NCBI RefSeq assembly: GCF_900176355.1
Contig: NZ_FWXI01000017.1
Coordinates: forward strand, 57,847-121,846
Direction: 5' to 3'
Length of the DNA stretch: 64,000 nt
DNA from: Sporomusa malonica
GTDB lineage: Bacteria > Bacillota > Negativicutes > Sporomusales > Sporomusaceae
This document shows, piece after piece, positions 6,750-15,161 of the stretch (the stretch's first letter is position 1; every line of letters begins with the position of its first letter). The notes under the pieces were generated by a model that saw nothing but the letters and a program-made list of their open reading frames with translations, made no database searches and had not been told where the DNA came from. Position numbers and translations under genes: made by a program.

Positions 6750-9344
6750 GTGAAGCAAAAAGACATAAAGATTGTAGTCTCTGGCGATATATGCGTAAAT
6801 GTACATCAATGGACAACAAGATACCAATGCAAGTCCGGGTTTAACTGGCAGTATTTTCCGCAATTGCACCACAATGTAAAGAGTGGCGCCGCATTGTTGC
6901 TGGCAAAGTTTGTCTCCTTAGCAACAGGAGCGGCCATCTGTTCACCCCGCATCCAAATTAACGGCGAGAGCTTGCCGCCGGAAATTCTGCGTTCCACTTT
7001 GGAACTAGAGCTTTTTCCTGTAACCAATCTTGAAAAAGATACCAGTAAAGTATATCGAATAGCCAATTTTCTTGGCTTTACCGGACCGGTTTCCGGCTTA
7101 CCGGCATTGCTCCCGATTGTCGATGATGCTGTAAATGCCGGGCTGGTTATACTGGATGATAACAATGACGGTTTTAATTTACACGAAGAATACTGGCCTC
7201 TCGCCTTAAAGTCACCTGATACATCACCGATTGTTATTTATAAAACAAATAATCCCACCAGCTCAAATCCCCTTTGGAAGCAAATAGAGAACTTCCATCT
7301 GAATAATACAATTGTGGTTATCTATGGCAATGACTTACGGGCCAAAGGAGTTAATATAAGTAAAGGTCTTTCCTGGGAAAAAACTGCGTTGGACTTTGTC
7401 TGGCAGATTAATAATAACCCCAATCTCACCTTTCTCGCCAAAGCCTGTCATCTCGTCGTACCGCTTGGGCTGGAAGGTGCTATATATTATCAAAATGACG
7501 GAGCAGCAGCCGAATCCCGGTTATTCTTTATGACAAATGAATTTGAGGGCAGTTTCATCAAAGAATCCCAAGGCAAAATGTACGGGCTTGCGTCCTGTTT
7601 TGTAGCCGGCCTCGCTCATAGTATTGTTGCCGGAATGCACGTCCAGGAAGAGCTAGGCAAGTCAATTGCGGAAGGAATTCGCGAAGGGATTGTTGCTGCC
7701 CAAAAATACTATACTTACGGTTTTGGCGCAAATGTCGAGAAAAGCGAATTTCCCAATCCCTTACTCTTTGTTGAAGGCGAGAATGATTTTATCTATAAAG
7801 AGCAGATACAGGATGTGCCGATTCGCAATTCAAATAACCCAAAATGCCAGGCCTGCTGGTACATAATTAAGGATAAAAGCTCCACTGGTTTGTCCGAGAT
7901 TGCATATGACATCGTAAAAAATGGAGAAAAAAGCGCGCTTAAATTCATTCCAATTGCCAAGTTCGGTAATTTAATCACAGTAGACAGAACAGAAATTGAG
8001 AGCTATCGCAGCATTAAAAACTTAATCCTGGAATATATTTCTGCCAAAAACATTGTCCGCCCACTATCCATCGCTGTGTTTGGAACCCCGGGCTCCGGAA
8101 AGTCGTTTGGCGTTACAGAGGTTGCTTCCAGTATTGCTCCCAATTTGATTCAAAAACTGAACTTTAATCTTTCACAGCTGCAAAGCCTGCCTGACTTAAT
8201 TGCCGCCTTTCACAAAGTGCGGGATCTTTCCCTTGAGGGTAAACTTCCCCTTGTCTTCTTTGACGAGTTTGATTCATCCTTTAACGGACATCTGGGCTGG
8301 TTAAAATATTTTCTGGCACCGATGCAGGACGGAGTATTCCGTGAAGGAGATTCCCTGCATCCGCTTGGTAGAGCTATTTTCGTTTTTGCCGGAGGCACGA
8401 GCAATACCTTTACTGAGTTTTGCGGCGAAACGCTTCACGATGAGTCAGAGTACAAACAATTTTTTAAGCAGTTTCAAAGTGCCAAAGGGCCGGACTTTGT
8501 CAGCCGCCTGCGCGGCTATGTCAATATTTTAGGGCCAAACCAAACAGATGAGCATGGGGATCACTTATTTATCATTCGCAGAGCCATGTTACTCCGTTCA
8601 CTGTTAGAACGCAAAACACCGCATCTTATCAATGAACGCAGGCAAGCTCAAATCGATGACGGGGTGCTGCGTGCCCTTCTTAAAGCACCAAGATATAAGC
8701 ATGAATCAAGATCAATGGAAGCCATCTTAGAGATGAGCAGGCTGTCAAATGCGAGAAAATGGGAGCAATCCCATCTGCCCCCCAAGGAGCAGTTAAAACT
8801 CCATGTAGATGAAGAGCAGTTTTCACGTCATCTAATGCAAGATGCATTTTATAGTGAAAAAATCGAACAGCTGGCCATGGATCTTCATAATAAATATGTT
8901 CTCCTGCGCGAAGAACCTCACAACCCGAATGTATGCTGCATCCAGCCCTGGGATGAGCTGAATGAAGACCGCAAAAATTCTGCCCGCAATCTGATAAAGC
9001 ATATCCCTAGCGCCTTGCGTAAAATAAACTATGACGTTGTCTCTGTAAAGGATAAGCCGGAAGCAATTGAGTTTACGGAGAGGGAATTGCAGATATTGGC
9101 AGAATATGAGCATAAACGCTGGTCTCTGGAAAAGAAGGAAGCCGGCTGGAAATATTGCGACACACTGGATGAGCAGAAAAAATTGCATCCTTTCTTGATC
9201 CCCTGGGACAGTTTAACTACCGTATTCCAAAACAAGCTTATTGAAAATGTTAAATACTGGCCTGTGGTTCTGACAAACTCAAACTTTGCGATTGAGCGGC
9301 TTAAGTCTTTATGCTATTGCGAAGCTCAACAGCTCGAACAATAG
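6750..9344 (+). CDS. Ribokinase-like fold / AAA+ ATPase / tandem RyR-domain protein
   Basis: An 864-residue multidomain protein, GTG start with AGGGAGGGG upstream. Residues 1-330 resemble a PfkB/ribokinase fold: GDICVN at the start, GNDLRAKG(V)NISKGLSWEK near 193, and GLASCFVAGLAHS near 279, where active kinases have GxGD, so the catalytic Asp is Ser. Residues 435-600 are an AAA+ ATPase: Walker A GTPGSGKS 445-452, Walker B FFDEFD 503-508, candidate Arg finger SRLRG 585-589. Residues 700-840 show two RyR-type repeats, the second with EHKRWSLEKKEAGWKY and HPFLIPWDSL. RyR domains in bacteria have been linked to nucleotide-based signalling and conflict systems. It is transcribed alone between divergent and convergent neighbours. 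The RyR and AAA+ assignments are good; the kinase-like fold is more tentative. Confidence 0.8.
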   Translation: MKQKDIKIVVSGDICVNVHQWTTRYQCKSGFNWQYFPQLHHNVKSGAALLLAKFVSLATGAAICSPRIQINGESLPPEILRSTLELELFPVTNLEKDTSKVYRIANFLGFTGPVSGLPALLPIVDDAVNAGLVILDDNNDGFNLHEEYWPLALKSPDTSPIVIYKTNNPTSSNPLWKQIENFHLNNTIVVIYGNDLRAKGVNISKGLSWEKTALDFVWQINNNPNLTFLAKACHLVVPLGLEGAIYYQNDGAAAESRLFFMTNEFEGSFIKESQGKMYGLASCFVAGLAHSIVAGMHVQEELGKSIAEGIREGIVAAQKYYTYGFGANVEKSEFPNPLLFVEGENDFIYKEQIQDVPIRNSNNPKCQACWYIIKDKSSTGLSEIAYDIVKNGEKSALKFIPIAKFGNLITVDRTEIESYRSIKNLILEYISAKNIVRPLSIAVFGTPGSGKSFGVTEVASSIAPNLIQKLNFNLSQLQSLPDLIAAFHKVRDLSLEGKLPLVFFDEFDSSFNGHLGWLKYFLAPMQDGVFREGDSLHPLGRAIFVFAGGTSNTFTEFCGETLHDESEYKQFFKQFQSAKGPDFVSRLRGYVNILGPNQTDEHGDHLFIIRRAMLLRSLLERKTPHLINERRQAQIDDGVLRALLKAPRYKHESRSMEAILEMSRLSNARKWEQSHLPPKEQLKLHVDEEQFSRHLMQDAFYSEKIEQLAMDLHNKYVLLREEPHNPNVCCIQPWDELNEDRKNSARNLIKHIPSALRKINYDVVSVKDKPEAIEFTERELQILAEYEHKRWSLEKKEAGWKYCDTLDEQKKLHPFLIPWDSLTTVFQNKLIENVKYWPVVLTNSNFAIERLKSLCYCEAQQLEQ

Positions 9345-9407
9345 CATAAACAAGTCACAGCTTGCGAGCCTTTGGCAATGTTGGAAGTCAATGTAACAGG
9401 ATAAAAA

Positions 9408-9445
9408 ATGCCCTGCAGTTTATTCGGTTATAAACTGCAGGGCAT
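9408..9445. terminator. Bidirectional terminator between the AAA-RyR gene and the BMP operon
   Basis: ATGCCCTGCAGTTTA pairs with TATAAACTGCAGGGCAT around a short loop, with A-rich and T/A-rich flanks on either side. It serves the two convergent transcripts. Confidence 0.8.
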
Positions 9446-9459
9446 AATTATATGTTTAA

Positions 9460-10395
9460 CTACCGCTCTTCCCGGTTATAAGGAATACCCAGCGCTTCTG
9501 GTGCAGCCACCCGCCGCTTTTTTGTCTCCCGGGTAACAACAATTAAAACAATGATGGTAATGGCGTAAGGCAGCATCTTAAGAAAAAAAGACGGTATGAG
9601 AATCCCAAAGTTTTGCATATGAAAACCCAGTACGTCGATTGTACCAAATAAAAAACTACCAAGAAAGGCTTTGATCGGATGCCAGGTGGCAAATATCACG
9701 AGGGCCACAGCAATCCAGCCACGGCCTGCTGTCATGTTCTCAAGCCAGGAGGGTGCATAAGCTAAGGACAAATACGCTCCTGCCATGCCGGCAAGCATCC
9801 CGCCGATAACAACGAAAAGATAACGTACTGCAAACACGTTAATCCCGGCAGTGTCGGCTGCCCCCGGATTCTCACCTACGGCTCTCAGCTCAAGCCCTTT
9901 TCGTGTACGGAATAAGAAAAACCACAGGAAGGCTACCAAACCATAGCTAAGATAAACAAGCGCGTCGTGTTGAAATAGGATTGTGCCAATGACCGGAATC
10001 TGGCCGAGCCCTGGTAAGGCAAAAGTTTTAAAGGTGTTGGTCAAAGGAACACCAATCAGGGATTTACCGATATAACCACTTAAGCCGGTTCCAAAAATGG
10101 TCAACGCCAGACCGCTAACAACCTGGTTCGCCCGAAGAGTAATAGTTAAAAAGGCGTGGATGAGGGCCATTACCCCCCCGGCAACTACGGCGGCCAGCAA
10201 ACCTAGCCAGGGATCAGCGGTGTGCATAGCAACCATAAAGCCGGTAACCGCCCCCACCAACATCATTCCCTCGACACCAAGGTTCAATACACCGGCAAGC
10301 TCGGTAACCATTTCCCCTAAAGCGGCGAGGAGAATGGGCGTGCCAGCAATGATTCCTGTAGCCAATATAGCGACCCAGACTGATTGCTCCATCAT
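9460..10395 (-). CDS. BMP-type nucleoside/purine ABC transporter permease (NupQ-like)
   Basis: Second permease of a BMP-family ABC importer (COG1079 type), 311 residues with about nine hydrophobic segments. It contains NLGVEGMMLVGA and GENPGAADTAGINV, both typical of the NupQ/YufQ group. Its start overlaps the upstream permease stop by 4 bp (ATGA). It is the last gene of the riboswitch-controlled operon and ends just before the bidirectional terminator. Purine or nucleoside specificity is inferred from the guanine-class riboswitch upstream of the operon. Confidence 0.88.
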   Translation of the reverse strand: MMEQSVWVAILATGIIAGTPILLAALGEMVTELAGVLNLGVEGMMLVGAVTGFMVAMHTADPWLGLLAAVVAGGVMALIHAFLTITLRANQVVSGLALTIFGTGLSGYIGKSLIGVPLTNTFKTFALPGLGQIPVIGTILFQHDALVYLSYGLVAFLWFFLFRTRKGLELRAVGENPGAADTAGINVFAVRYLFVVIGGMLAGMAGAYLSLAYAPSWLENMTAGRGWIAVALVIFATWHPIKAFLGSFLFGTIDVLGFHMQNFGILIPSFFLKMLPYAITIIVLIVVTRETKKRRVAAPEALGIPYNREER

Positions 10396-11453
10396 GAACT
10401 CCTCCCTTTCTTAGGCCCGGTTAACCGATACTGTACAAAGATTTCTCCGCCAACCACAAAGAACAAGATAGCTCCCTGCAGCATGGCTACCGTCGCAGCC
10501 GGAAACCCGCTAGTTTGAATACTAAAGCCGCCGACCAACAGCCCGCCAAAAACAAAGGATACTAGAACAATGGCAAAGGGATGAAGTCGGGCCAGCCACG
10601 CAATGATAATAGCAGAATAACCATACCCTGGTGAAATTCCATGTTGGAGTCGTTGAGTAATACCTGAAACCTCAGTCATACCCGCTAGGCCAGCCAAACC
10701 ACCGCTAACAAACATGACCAACAGGATATTTCTTACATGATTCATTCCCGCGTACTGGGCCGCGGCAGCACTCTCCCCGCTCACCCGAATCTCAAACCCC
10801 CAACGGGTGTACCGCAATACAATATAGACTACAAATACCGCCAGCAATGCCAATACGATTCCCCAATGAATACGGGTAACCCCGAAAGCAGGTAGAATTG
10901 CGCCCTCGGAAAAAGGCGCGGTAATGGGAAAACCGAGCCCCTTCGGATCTTTCCATGGACCATAAACCAGGTAATCCACCCAGAGTATACCAATATAGTT
11001 GAGCAGTAACGTCGTTATTGTCTCATTGACTTTAAAATAGGCCCGGGGAATAGCCGGTAATAGTCCCCATAATCCTCCCATGAGAAACCCTGCCAAAAGC
11101 ATAGCAGGTATTAGCAGCCAAGCCGGCCACTGGGGATAGGTCAGGGCTACCCAAGTCGCACCAAAGGCTCCCATATAGAGTTGTCCTTCTGCGCCGATGT
11201 TCCACAGCTGCATGCGAAATGCCAGCGAAACGGCTAAACTGGCAAAAATGAGCGGCACTGCCTTTACAACTGTCTCAGAAAGTCCATAAACTGACCCAAA
11301 AGCCCCTGTAAACATCAACTGGTACACCTGAAGCGGATCTTTACCTGTCAGTGCAATAAATACACCGGCAAACGCCAGACCGATAACGATCGACAAGAGA
11401 GGCACTGCCACTATCATATGTTTCGAGACTGTGTCCCGTTTTTCAAACCGCAT
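10392..11453 (-). CDS. BMP-type nucleoside/purine ABC transporter permease (NupP-like)
   Basis: First permease of the importer (COG4603 type), 353 residues. Motifs include LWNIGAEGQLYMGA and RVSGESAAAAQYAGMN, which match NupP/YufP. Multiple transmembrane segments run through the whole protein. Its start lies inside the 3' end of the ATPase gene (11 bp overlap), and its stop overlaps the next permease start, indicating tight translational coupling. The permease pair and ATPase form one inner-membrane complex. Confidence 0.88.
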   Translation of the reverse strand: MRFEKRDTVSKHMIVAVPLLSIVIGLAFAGVFIALTGKDPLQVYQLMFTGAFGSVYGLSETVVKAVPLIFASLAVSLAFRMQLWNIGAEGQLYMGAFGATWVALTYPQWPAWLLIPAMLLAGFLMGGLWGLLPAIPRAYFKVNETITTLLLNYIGILWVDYLVYGPWKDPKGLGFPITAPFSEGAILPAFGVTRIHWGIVLALLAVFVVYIVLRYTRWGFEIRVSGESAAAAQYAGMNHVRNILLVMFVSGGLAGLAGMTEVSGITQRLQHGISPGYGYSAIIIAWLARLHPFAIVLVSFVFGGLLVGGFSIQTSGFPAATVAMLQGAILFFVVGGEIFVQYRLTGPKKGRSS

Positions 11454-12957
11454 TATTCGTCACCCTCTTCTCCCCAGCCATCATCAGTCCCACATCTTCA
11501 ACCGATACCTCATGGGGATTGACAACTCCCATTAAAACGCCCCGGTGAAGCACCGCTAACCGGTCTGACAAAGCAAACAATTCATCAAGTTCCTCTGAAA
11601 TAAGTAAAATTGCTTTACCGGCAGCCCGCTCTTTAAGCAGTAACTGACGTACCGTATCCATGGCTCCCACATCCAGCCCACGCATTGGATACACAACTAC
11701 CAGCAGGCGAGGATCTGCCGTAATTTCCCGGGCTAACAATAGCTTCTGCAGGTTTCCTCCTGACATCATCCTGACAGGATTAGCTATGTTTGCAATTTTT
11801 ATTTCAAAACTTTGAATGGCCTGCTGAGTCTCTGCAAGGGCTGCTTTCCAGTTAATAAGCCAGCCGTTTTTTGCATAGCTCTTTAGTACATAGTTGTCTA
11901 CCGCATCTAGGCCAGGAACCAACCCAGTTCCCAGTCGATCTTCTGGCACATAGCTAACACCGGCTTCTATGAACTCTTTAGGACCGCCTGCCGAAAGGTC
12001 AATTCCCTTAACCAGCCGCCTGCCTGCCTCCAGGTTTCGTAGCCCGGTCGCCACCTCTGCCAGTTCACTTTGGCCATTTCCGGCTACGCCGGCGATCCCC
12101 AAAATTTCTCCTTCATGAATGTCGAGCGATAGTTCCTTGATAGCTAACTGACCCCGATTATTTAAACAGGAAATTTGGTCCAGTTCTAATAATTTCTCGC
12201 CTAGTACGACCGGATTCTTGGTATAGTCAACAGTCACGCTCTTTCCAACCATCATTCGGGTTAACAACTGTTCATTGGCCATTTCAGTTCTGGTTTGGCC
12301 TACCGACTTGCCACCGCGGAGAACGGTGATGGCATCAGTTCCTTCCAGCACCTCACTCAGCTTATGCGAAATAACAATAATGGCCTTCCCTTGTCTAGCC
12401 ATCAGCCTGAGTGTCCGGTACAGGTCGCTTGCTTCCTGCGGAGTCAATACCGCTGTCGGTTCATCCAAGATCAAGATCTCGGCCCCGCGGAACAAAGCCT
12501 TGAGAATCTCTACACGTTGCTGTTCTCCCACGGTTAATTGCCATACCTTGGCAGCAGGGTCAATATGCAAACCATATTTCTGACAAAATTCTCCGACTTG
12601 TTTCTCAACATTGTTCTTGTTGAAGATTCCTCCCTGGCCCCGAAGGCCAAGTGTAATGTTTTCAGCTACTGTAAAGGATTTAATCAGTTTAAAATGTTGG
12701 TGAACCATGCCGATGCCATAGGCGACAGCACCTTTCGGAGAACGAAGGTCGACCTTTTTTCCGTAAAGATAAATATCCCCTTCATCTGGTTGGTATAGAC
12801 CAGTCAAAATGCTCATGAGCGTGCTTTTCCCTGCCCCATTCTCTCCAAGCAGCGCATGAATTTCGCCTTTATTAATAGTTAAGCTGACGCTATCATTTGC
12901 AATTACTCCTGGAAACCGTTTAGTTACATTTATCATTTCCACCATTGGAATTGCCAC
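11443..12957 (-). CDS. BMP-type nucleoside/purine ABC transporter ATP-binding protein (NupO-like)
   Basis: A duplicated ABC ATPase of about 504 residues, with two nucleotide-binding domains as in sugar/nucleoside importers. The first domain has Walker A LLGENGAGKSTL, signature LTVGEQQRVEIL and Walker B ILILDEPTAVL. The second has the degenerate Walker A-like GVAGNGQSEL, signature MSGGNLQKLLLARE and a Walker B in LLVVVYPMRGLDVG, where the catalytic Glu position is not conserved, as is usual for these proteins. The frame begins at GTG 12969 just after AAGGG. GTG 12957 gives better spacing, but the exact start is uncertain. Confidence 0.88.
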   Translation of the reverse strand: MAIPMVEMINVTKRFPGVIANDSVSLTINKGEIHALLGENGAGKSTLMSILTGLYQPDEGDIYLYGKKVDLRSPKGAVAYGIGMVHQHFKLIKSFTVAENITLGLRGQGGIFNKNNVEKQVGEFCQKYGLHIDPAAKVWQLTVGEQQRVEILKALFRGAEILILDEPTAVLTPQEASDLYRTLRLMARQGKAIIVISHKLSEVLEGTDAITVLRGGKSVGQTRTEMANEQLLTRMMVGKSVTVDYTKNPVVLGEKLLELDQISCLNNRGQLAIKELSLDIHEGEILGIAGVAGNGQSELAEVATGLRNLEAGRRLVKGIDLSAGGPKEFIEAGVSYVPEDRLGTGLVPGLDAVDNYVLKSYAKNGWLINWKAALAETQQAIQSFEIKIANIANPVRMMSGGNLQKLLLAREITADPRLLVVVYPMRGLDVGAMDTVRQLLLKERAAGKAILLISEELDELFALSDRLAVLHRGVLMGVVNPHEVSVEDVGLMMAGEKRVTNNAV

Positions 12958-12990
12958 TACACTAACCACCCTTCTGGATTAACTTGATCC

Positions 12991-13027
12991 TTGGCGGCGG
13001 GCACTTTAGTCAAATGCCCACCGCCAA
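12991..13027 (-). other. Intercistronic hairpin downstream of the BMP gene (distal)
   Basis: TTGGCGGcGGGCA pairs with TGCCCaCCGCCAA around an 11-base loop. With the hairpin at 13088 it lies between the binding-protein gene and the ATPase gene. It has no T run, so it more likely stabilises or processes mRNA than terminates, keeping the binding protein in excess of the membrane complex. That role is inferred. Confidence 0.6.
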
Positions 13028-13087
13028 TCATCCAGCTTCTCCATAGAGCCTGTATTTGTTCAGTACTTGTGCTCTTAACATCAGAGA

Positions 13088-13113
13088 AGGCCGTTTCTAT
13101 TACAAAACGGCCT
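13088..13113 (-). other. Intercistronic hairpin downstream of the BMP gene (proximal)
   Basis: AGGCCGTTT pairs with AAACGGCCT eleven bases after the BMP stop codon, without a T run on the minus strand. It is likely a 3'-stabilising or attenuating element. Confidence 0.55.
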
Positions 13114-13123
13114 CCACAGCTCT

Positions 13124-14245
13124 CTATTTCGAAATGGTTCCTTCTACACCTTGTACAAACCAGTTAAACTCAAGCATTTCCTTATCAGCCATTTTTTGAT
13201 TGGCTTGAACTTTTACATTACCTTGCTGGTCTTTAATAGGGCCTGTAAATACATCCCACTGTCCCTTAACGATTTCGTCTTTCTTCTTGGCGATCATAGT
13301 TTTGGTATCTTCGGCAACCATTGGCCCATAAGGTCCAAGGTCAACGATGTTATCAGACATAGGTCCCCAATATTGCTCAGACTTCCAGGTTTTATCCAGG
13401 ACGGATTTAACTGTCTTCACGTAATAGGGTCCCCAGTTCCACACCGGACCAGTCAAAATAGCTTTGGGAGCAAAGTTGCGCATATCGGTGTTATACGATA
13501 CTGCAAATTTACCTTTTTCTTCTGCTGCTTGCATCGGAGCAGGAGTGTCTTGATGCATAGTGATCACGTCAGCCCCTGTATCAAGCAGGCTCTTAGCGGC
13601 ATCCTTTTCAGTAGCTGGATTGTACCAGGTATTGGTCCAGACTACTTTTACCTTGGCATCAGGGTTGACGGCTTGTACGCCCAGGGTAAACGCGTTGATA
13701 CCACGCACAACTTCGGGGATCGGGAAGGCGGCTACGTAACCGATGGTATTGCTTTTGGTTTGTTTGCCGGCGGCAATACCCGATAAGTAGCGGGCCTGAT
13801 ACATTCTACCGAAATATGTTCCTACGTTATTGGCTGTTTTAAAGCCGGAGCAGTGTAAGAATGTAACATCGGGGAATTTCTGAGCTACTTTTTGCACATA
13901 ATCCATGTAACCGAAGCTAGTAGCAAAAATGATTTTATTGCCCTTCATTGCAAGTTCTGTGAGTACCCGCTCTGCATCAGCCCCTTCGGGAACTGACTCA
14001 ACAAACGTGGTCTCAATATTGGGCATGTCTTTTTCTAATTGCTTACGCCCTTGATCATGAGCATATGACCATCCCGCATCGCCAACCGGCCCAACATAAA
14101 TAAATGCTACCTTCACCTTTTCCGCTTTTGCGGGCTGGTTTTCCGTCGGCTTTTGTCCACCACACCCTGCGATCAGGATGGCTAAGACCAATAGCGCAAC
14201 CAGCAACAACAGTCCAGTCTTCCGTTTTCCCTGCATTGTCACCAT
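13124..14245 (-). CDS. BMP-family substrate-binding lipoprotein (nucleoside/purine importer)
   Basis: A basic membrane protein (BMP/PnrA family) lipoprotein of about 373 residues, the extracytoplasmic receptor of the adjacent ABC importer. It has a basic n-region (QGKRKTG), a hydrophobic stretch and a lipobox IAGC, followed by Gly-Gly. Family features include VAFIYVGPVGDAGWSYAHDQGRK and ADVITMHQDTPAPMQA. The frame continues to 14332, but AGGAGGAG lies just before the ATG at 14245 (a GTG and an ATG follow closely), so the longer form is rejected. It is the first gene behind the purine riboswitch and should fall when guanine or hypoxanthine is plentiful. Confidence 0.9.
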   Translation of the reverse strand: MVTMQGKRKTGLLLLVALLVLAILIAGCGGQKPTENQPAKAEKVKVAFIYVGPVGDAGWSYAHDQGRKQLEKDMPNIETTFVESVPEGADAERVLTELAMKGNKIIFATSFGYMDYVQKVAQKFPDVTFLHCSGFKTANNVGTYFGRMYQARYLSGIAAGKQTKSNTIGYVAAFPIPEVVRGINAFTLGVQAVNPDAKVKVVWTNTWYNPATEKDAAKSLLDTGADVITMHQDTPAPMQAAEEKGKFAVSYNTDMRNFAPKAILTGPVWNWGPYYVKTVKSVLDKTWKSEQYWGPMSDNIVDLGPYGPMVAEDTKTMIAKKKDEIVKGQWDVFTGPIKDQQGNVKVQANQKMADKEMLEFNWFVQGVEGTISK

Positions 14246-14318
14246 ATCTCCTCCTGTTAAAATACGATTGCCACTCGCTCTATGTAAAGGATTAACCCAG
14301 AGCAGCCCCCAAAAATAC

Positions 14319-14375
14319 AAAAAACCAGGCAAGACAAGTCAGCACTCAACCTTGAGAGCGGACCTCCTGCCGGGC
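14319..14375 (-). terminator. Riboswitch-controlled terminator of the purine importer operon
   Basis: On the minus strand, CCCGGCAGG pairs with CTTGCCTGG (one mismatch and one wobble). Inside it is a second stem (GTCcgctCTCAA / TTGAGtgctGAC), and GGTTTTTTG follows. It lies between the aptamer and the BMP start and is the likely expression platform: ligand binding should favour this terminator. Confidence 0.75.
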
Positions 14376-14410
14376 TTTTCCACGGTTTCCCATAGAATAG
14401 GATTCTTCCA

Positions 14411-14477
14411 CTCATAGTAAGGGCATTTACGGTTCCCTTGTAGAAACTCCCAGACCATATCTCCAGGATTATACGAG
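14411..14477 (-). promoter_or_regulatory. Purine riboswitch aptamer, guanine class
   Basis: Read on the minus strand, the 67-nt element has every hallmark of the purine aptamer: the P1 strands CTCGTA/TATGAG, TATAATC, the L2 loop GATATGG, J2/3 AGTTTCTAC, the L3 loop CCGTAAAT, and J3/1 ACTATG. The position equivalent to residue 74 of the xpt aptamer is C, the guanine/hypoxanthine-binding state (adenine types have U). J2/3 is canonical, which argues against the 2'-deoxyguanosine variants. It leads the BMP transporter operon. Confidence 0.93.
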
Positions 14478-14763
14478 CCAGTATTCAAGTACAAATTAAA
14501 ATCAAAATATCTGTTTTCGCATTTGAGTATACCGCATAATATGGCAAATGTCTATAGATATTATCAAGAATTTGGTAACAGGGTCATCAAGTATTCTTTC
14601 CACTACTTTGGGAATTATCAGTAGTCTTCTTGGAGTCTGTCGGCATTCAAAAATATTATAACCGCATAAGCGAGTCAATAAGCAAAGCTAGGACTATTGT
14701 CCTATGTATTCAATTCATTTATTATACGATATGATTTATAAGAAGAGTATAGGAGGATGGAGG

Positions 14764-14982
14764 ATGGTAATAGAACTACAGACAATGAACGATGCGATTA
14801 ATCAGATTTGTCTGCTTAAAACCACAATGGCTAAACGGGGATACACGGAAGAGGAAGTAGCGTCGTTTACCCATAACATAATTGGACATAAGTCAATTGA
14901 TGAGTTGAATATTCATGAGTGTGATGATTTGATTTGTTACTTGGATATTTATTTATCATTTGATAAGAAACTAAGAGCTTAG
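14764..14982 (+). CDS. Small hypothetical protein (72 aa)
   Basis: A 72-residue acidic protein that I do not recognise. The ATG at 14764 has a perfect AGGAGG seven bases upstream (14751-14756); an in-frame upstream ATG at 14704 has no such site. It is predicted mostly helical, with GYTEEEVASFTHNIIG and HECDDLICYLDIYL, and has no signal peptide or membrane segment. It is followed directly by an intrinsic terminator, so it is a single-gene unit. The short helix-turn-helix length recalls Spo0E-like small regulators, but the Spo0E signature SxxxD is absent, so no function is assigned. Confidence 0.65.
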   Translation: MVIELQTMNDAINQICLLKTTMAKRGYTEEEVASFTHNIIGHKSIDELNIHECDDLICYLDIYLSFDKKLRA

Positions 14983-14985
14983 TTG

Positions 14986-15008
14986 AAGCGTCCTCCAGGG
15001 CGCTTTTC
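14986..15008 (+). terminator. Intrinsic terminator after the 72-aa gene
   Basis: AAGCGtCCT / AGGGCGCTT stem with a two-base core loop, followed by TTTCTTT, starting three bases after the stop codon. Confidence 0.75.
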
Positions 15009-15161
15009 TTTATGCCCATCGCCAAGCGATGGACTATTATTTTTTAAGGGGGCCATATTCTCCGGTTATGGCCGAATTAACAAAGAATTAACAGATTAAG
15101 TACCGTGACTTTATTATACTTAACATAGAAACGCTAAGACACTTGGAGAGGTTAAGTAGTT

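Noticed and set aside
13151..13786. A 211-codon open frame on the plus strand opposite the BMP gene
   Set aside because: It is antisense to a clear lipoprotein gene, has no ribosome site and no recognisable protein features.
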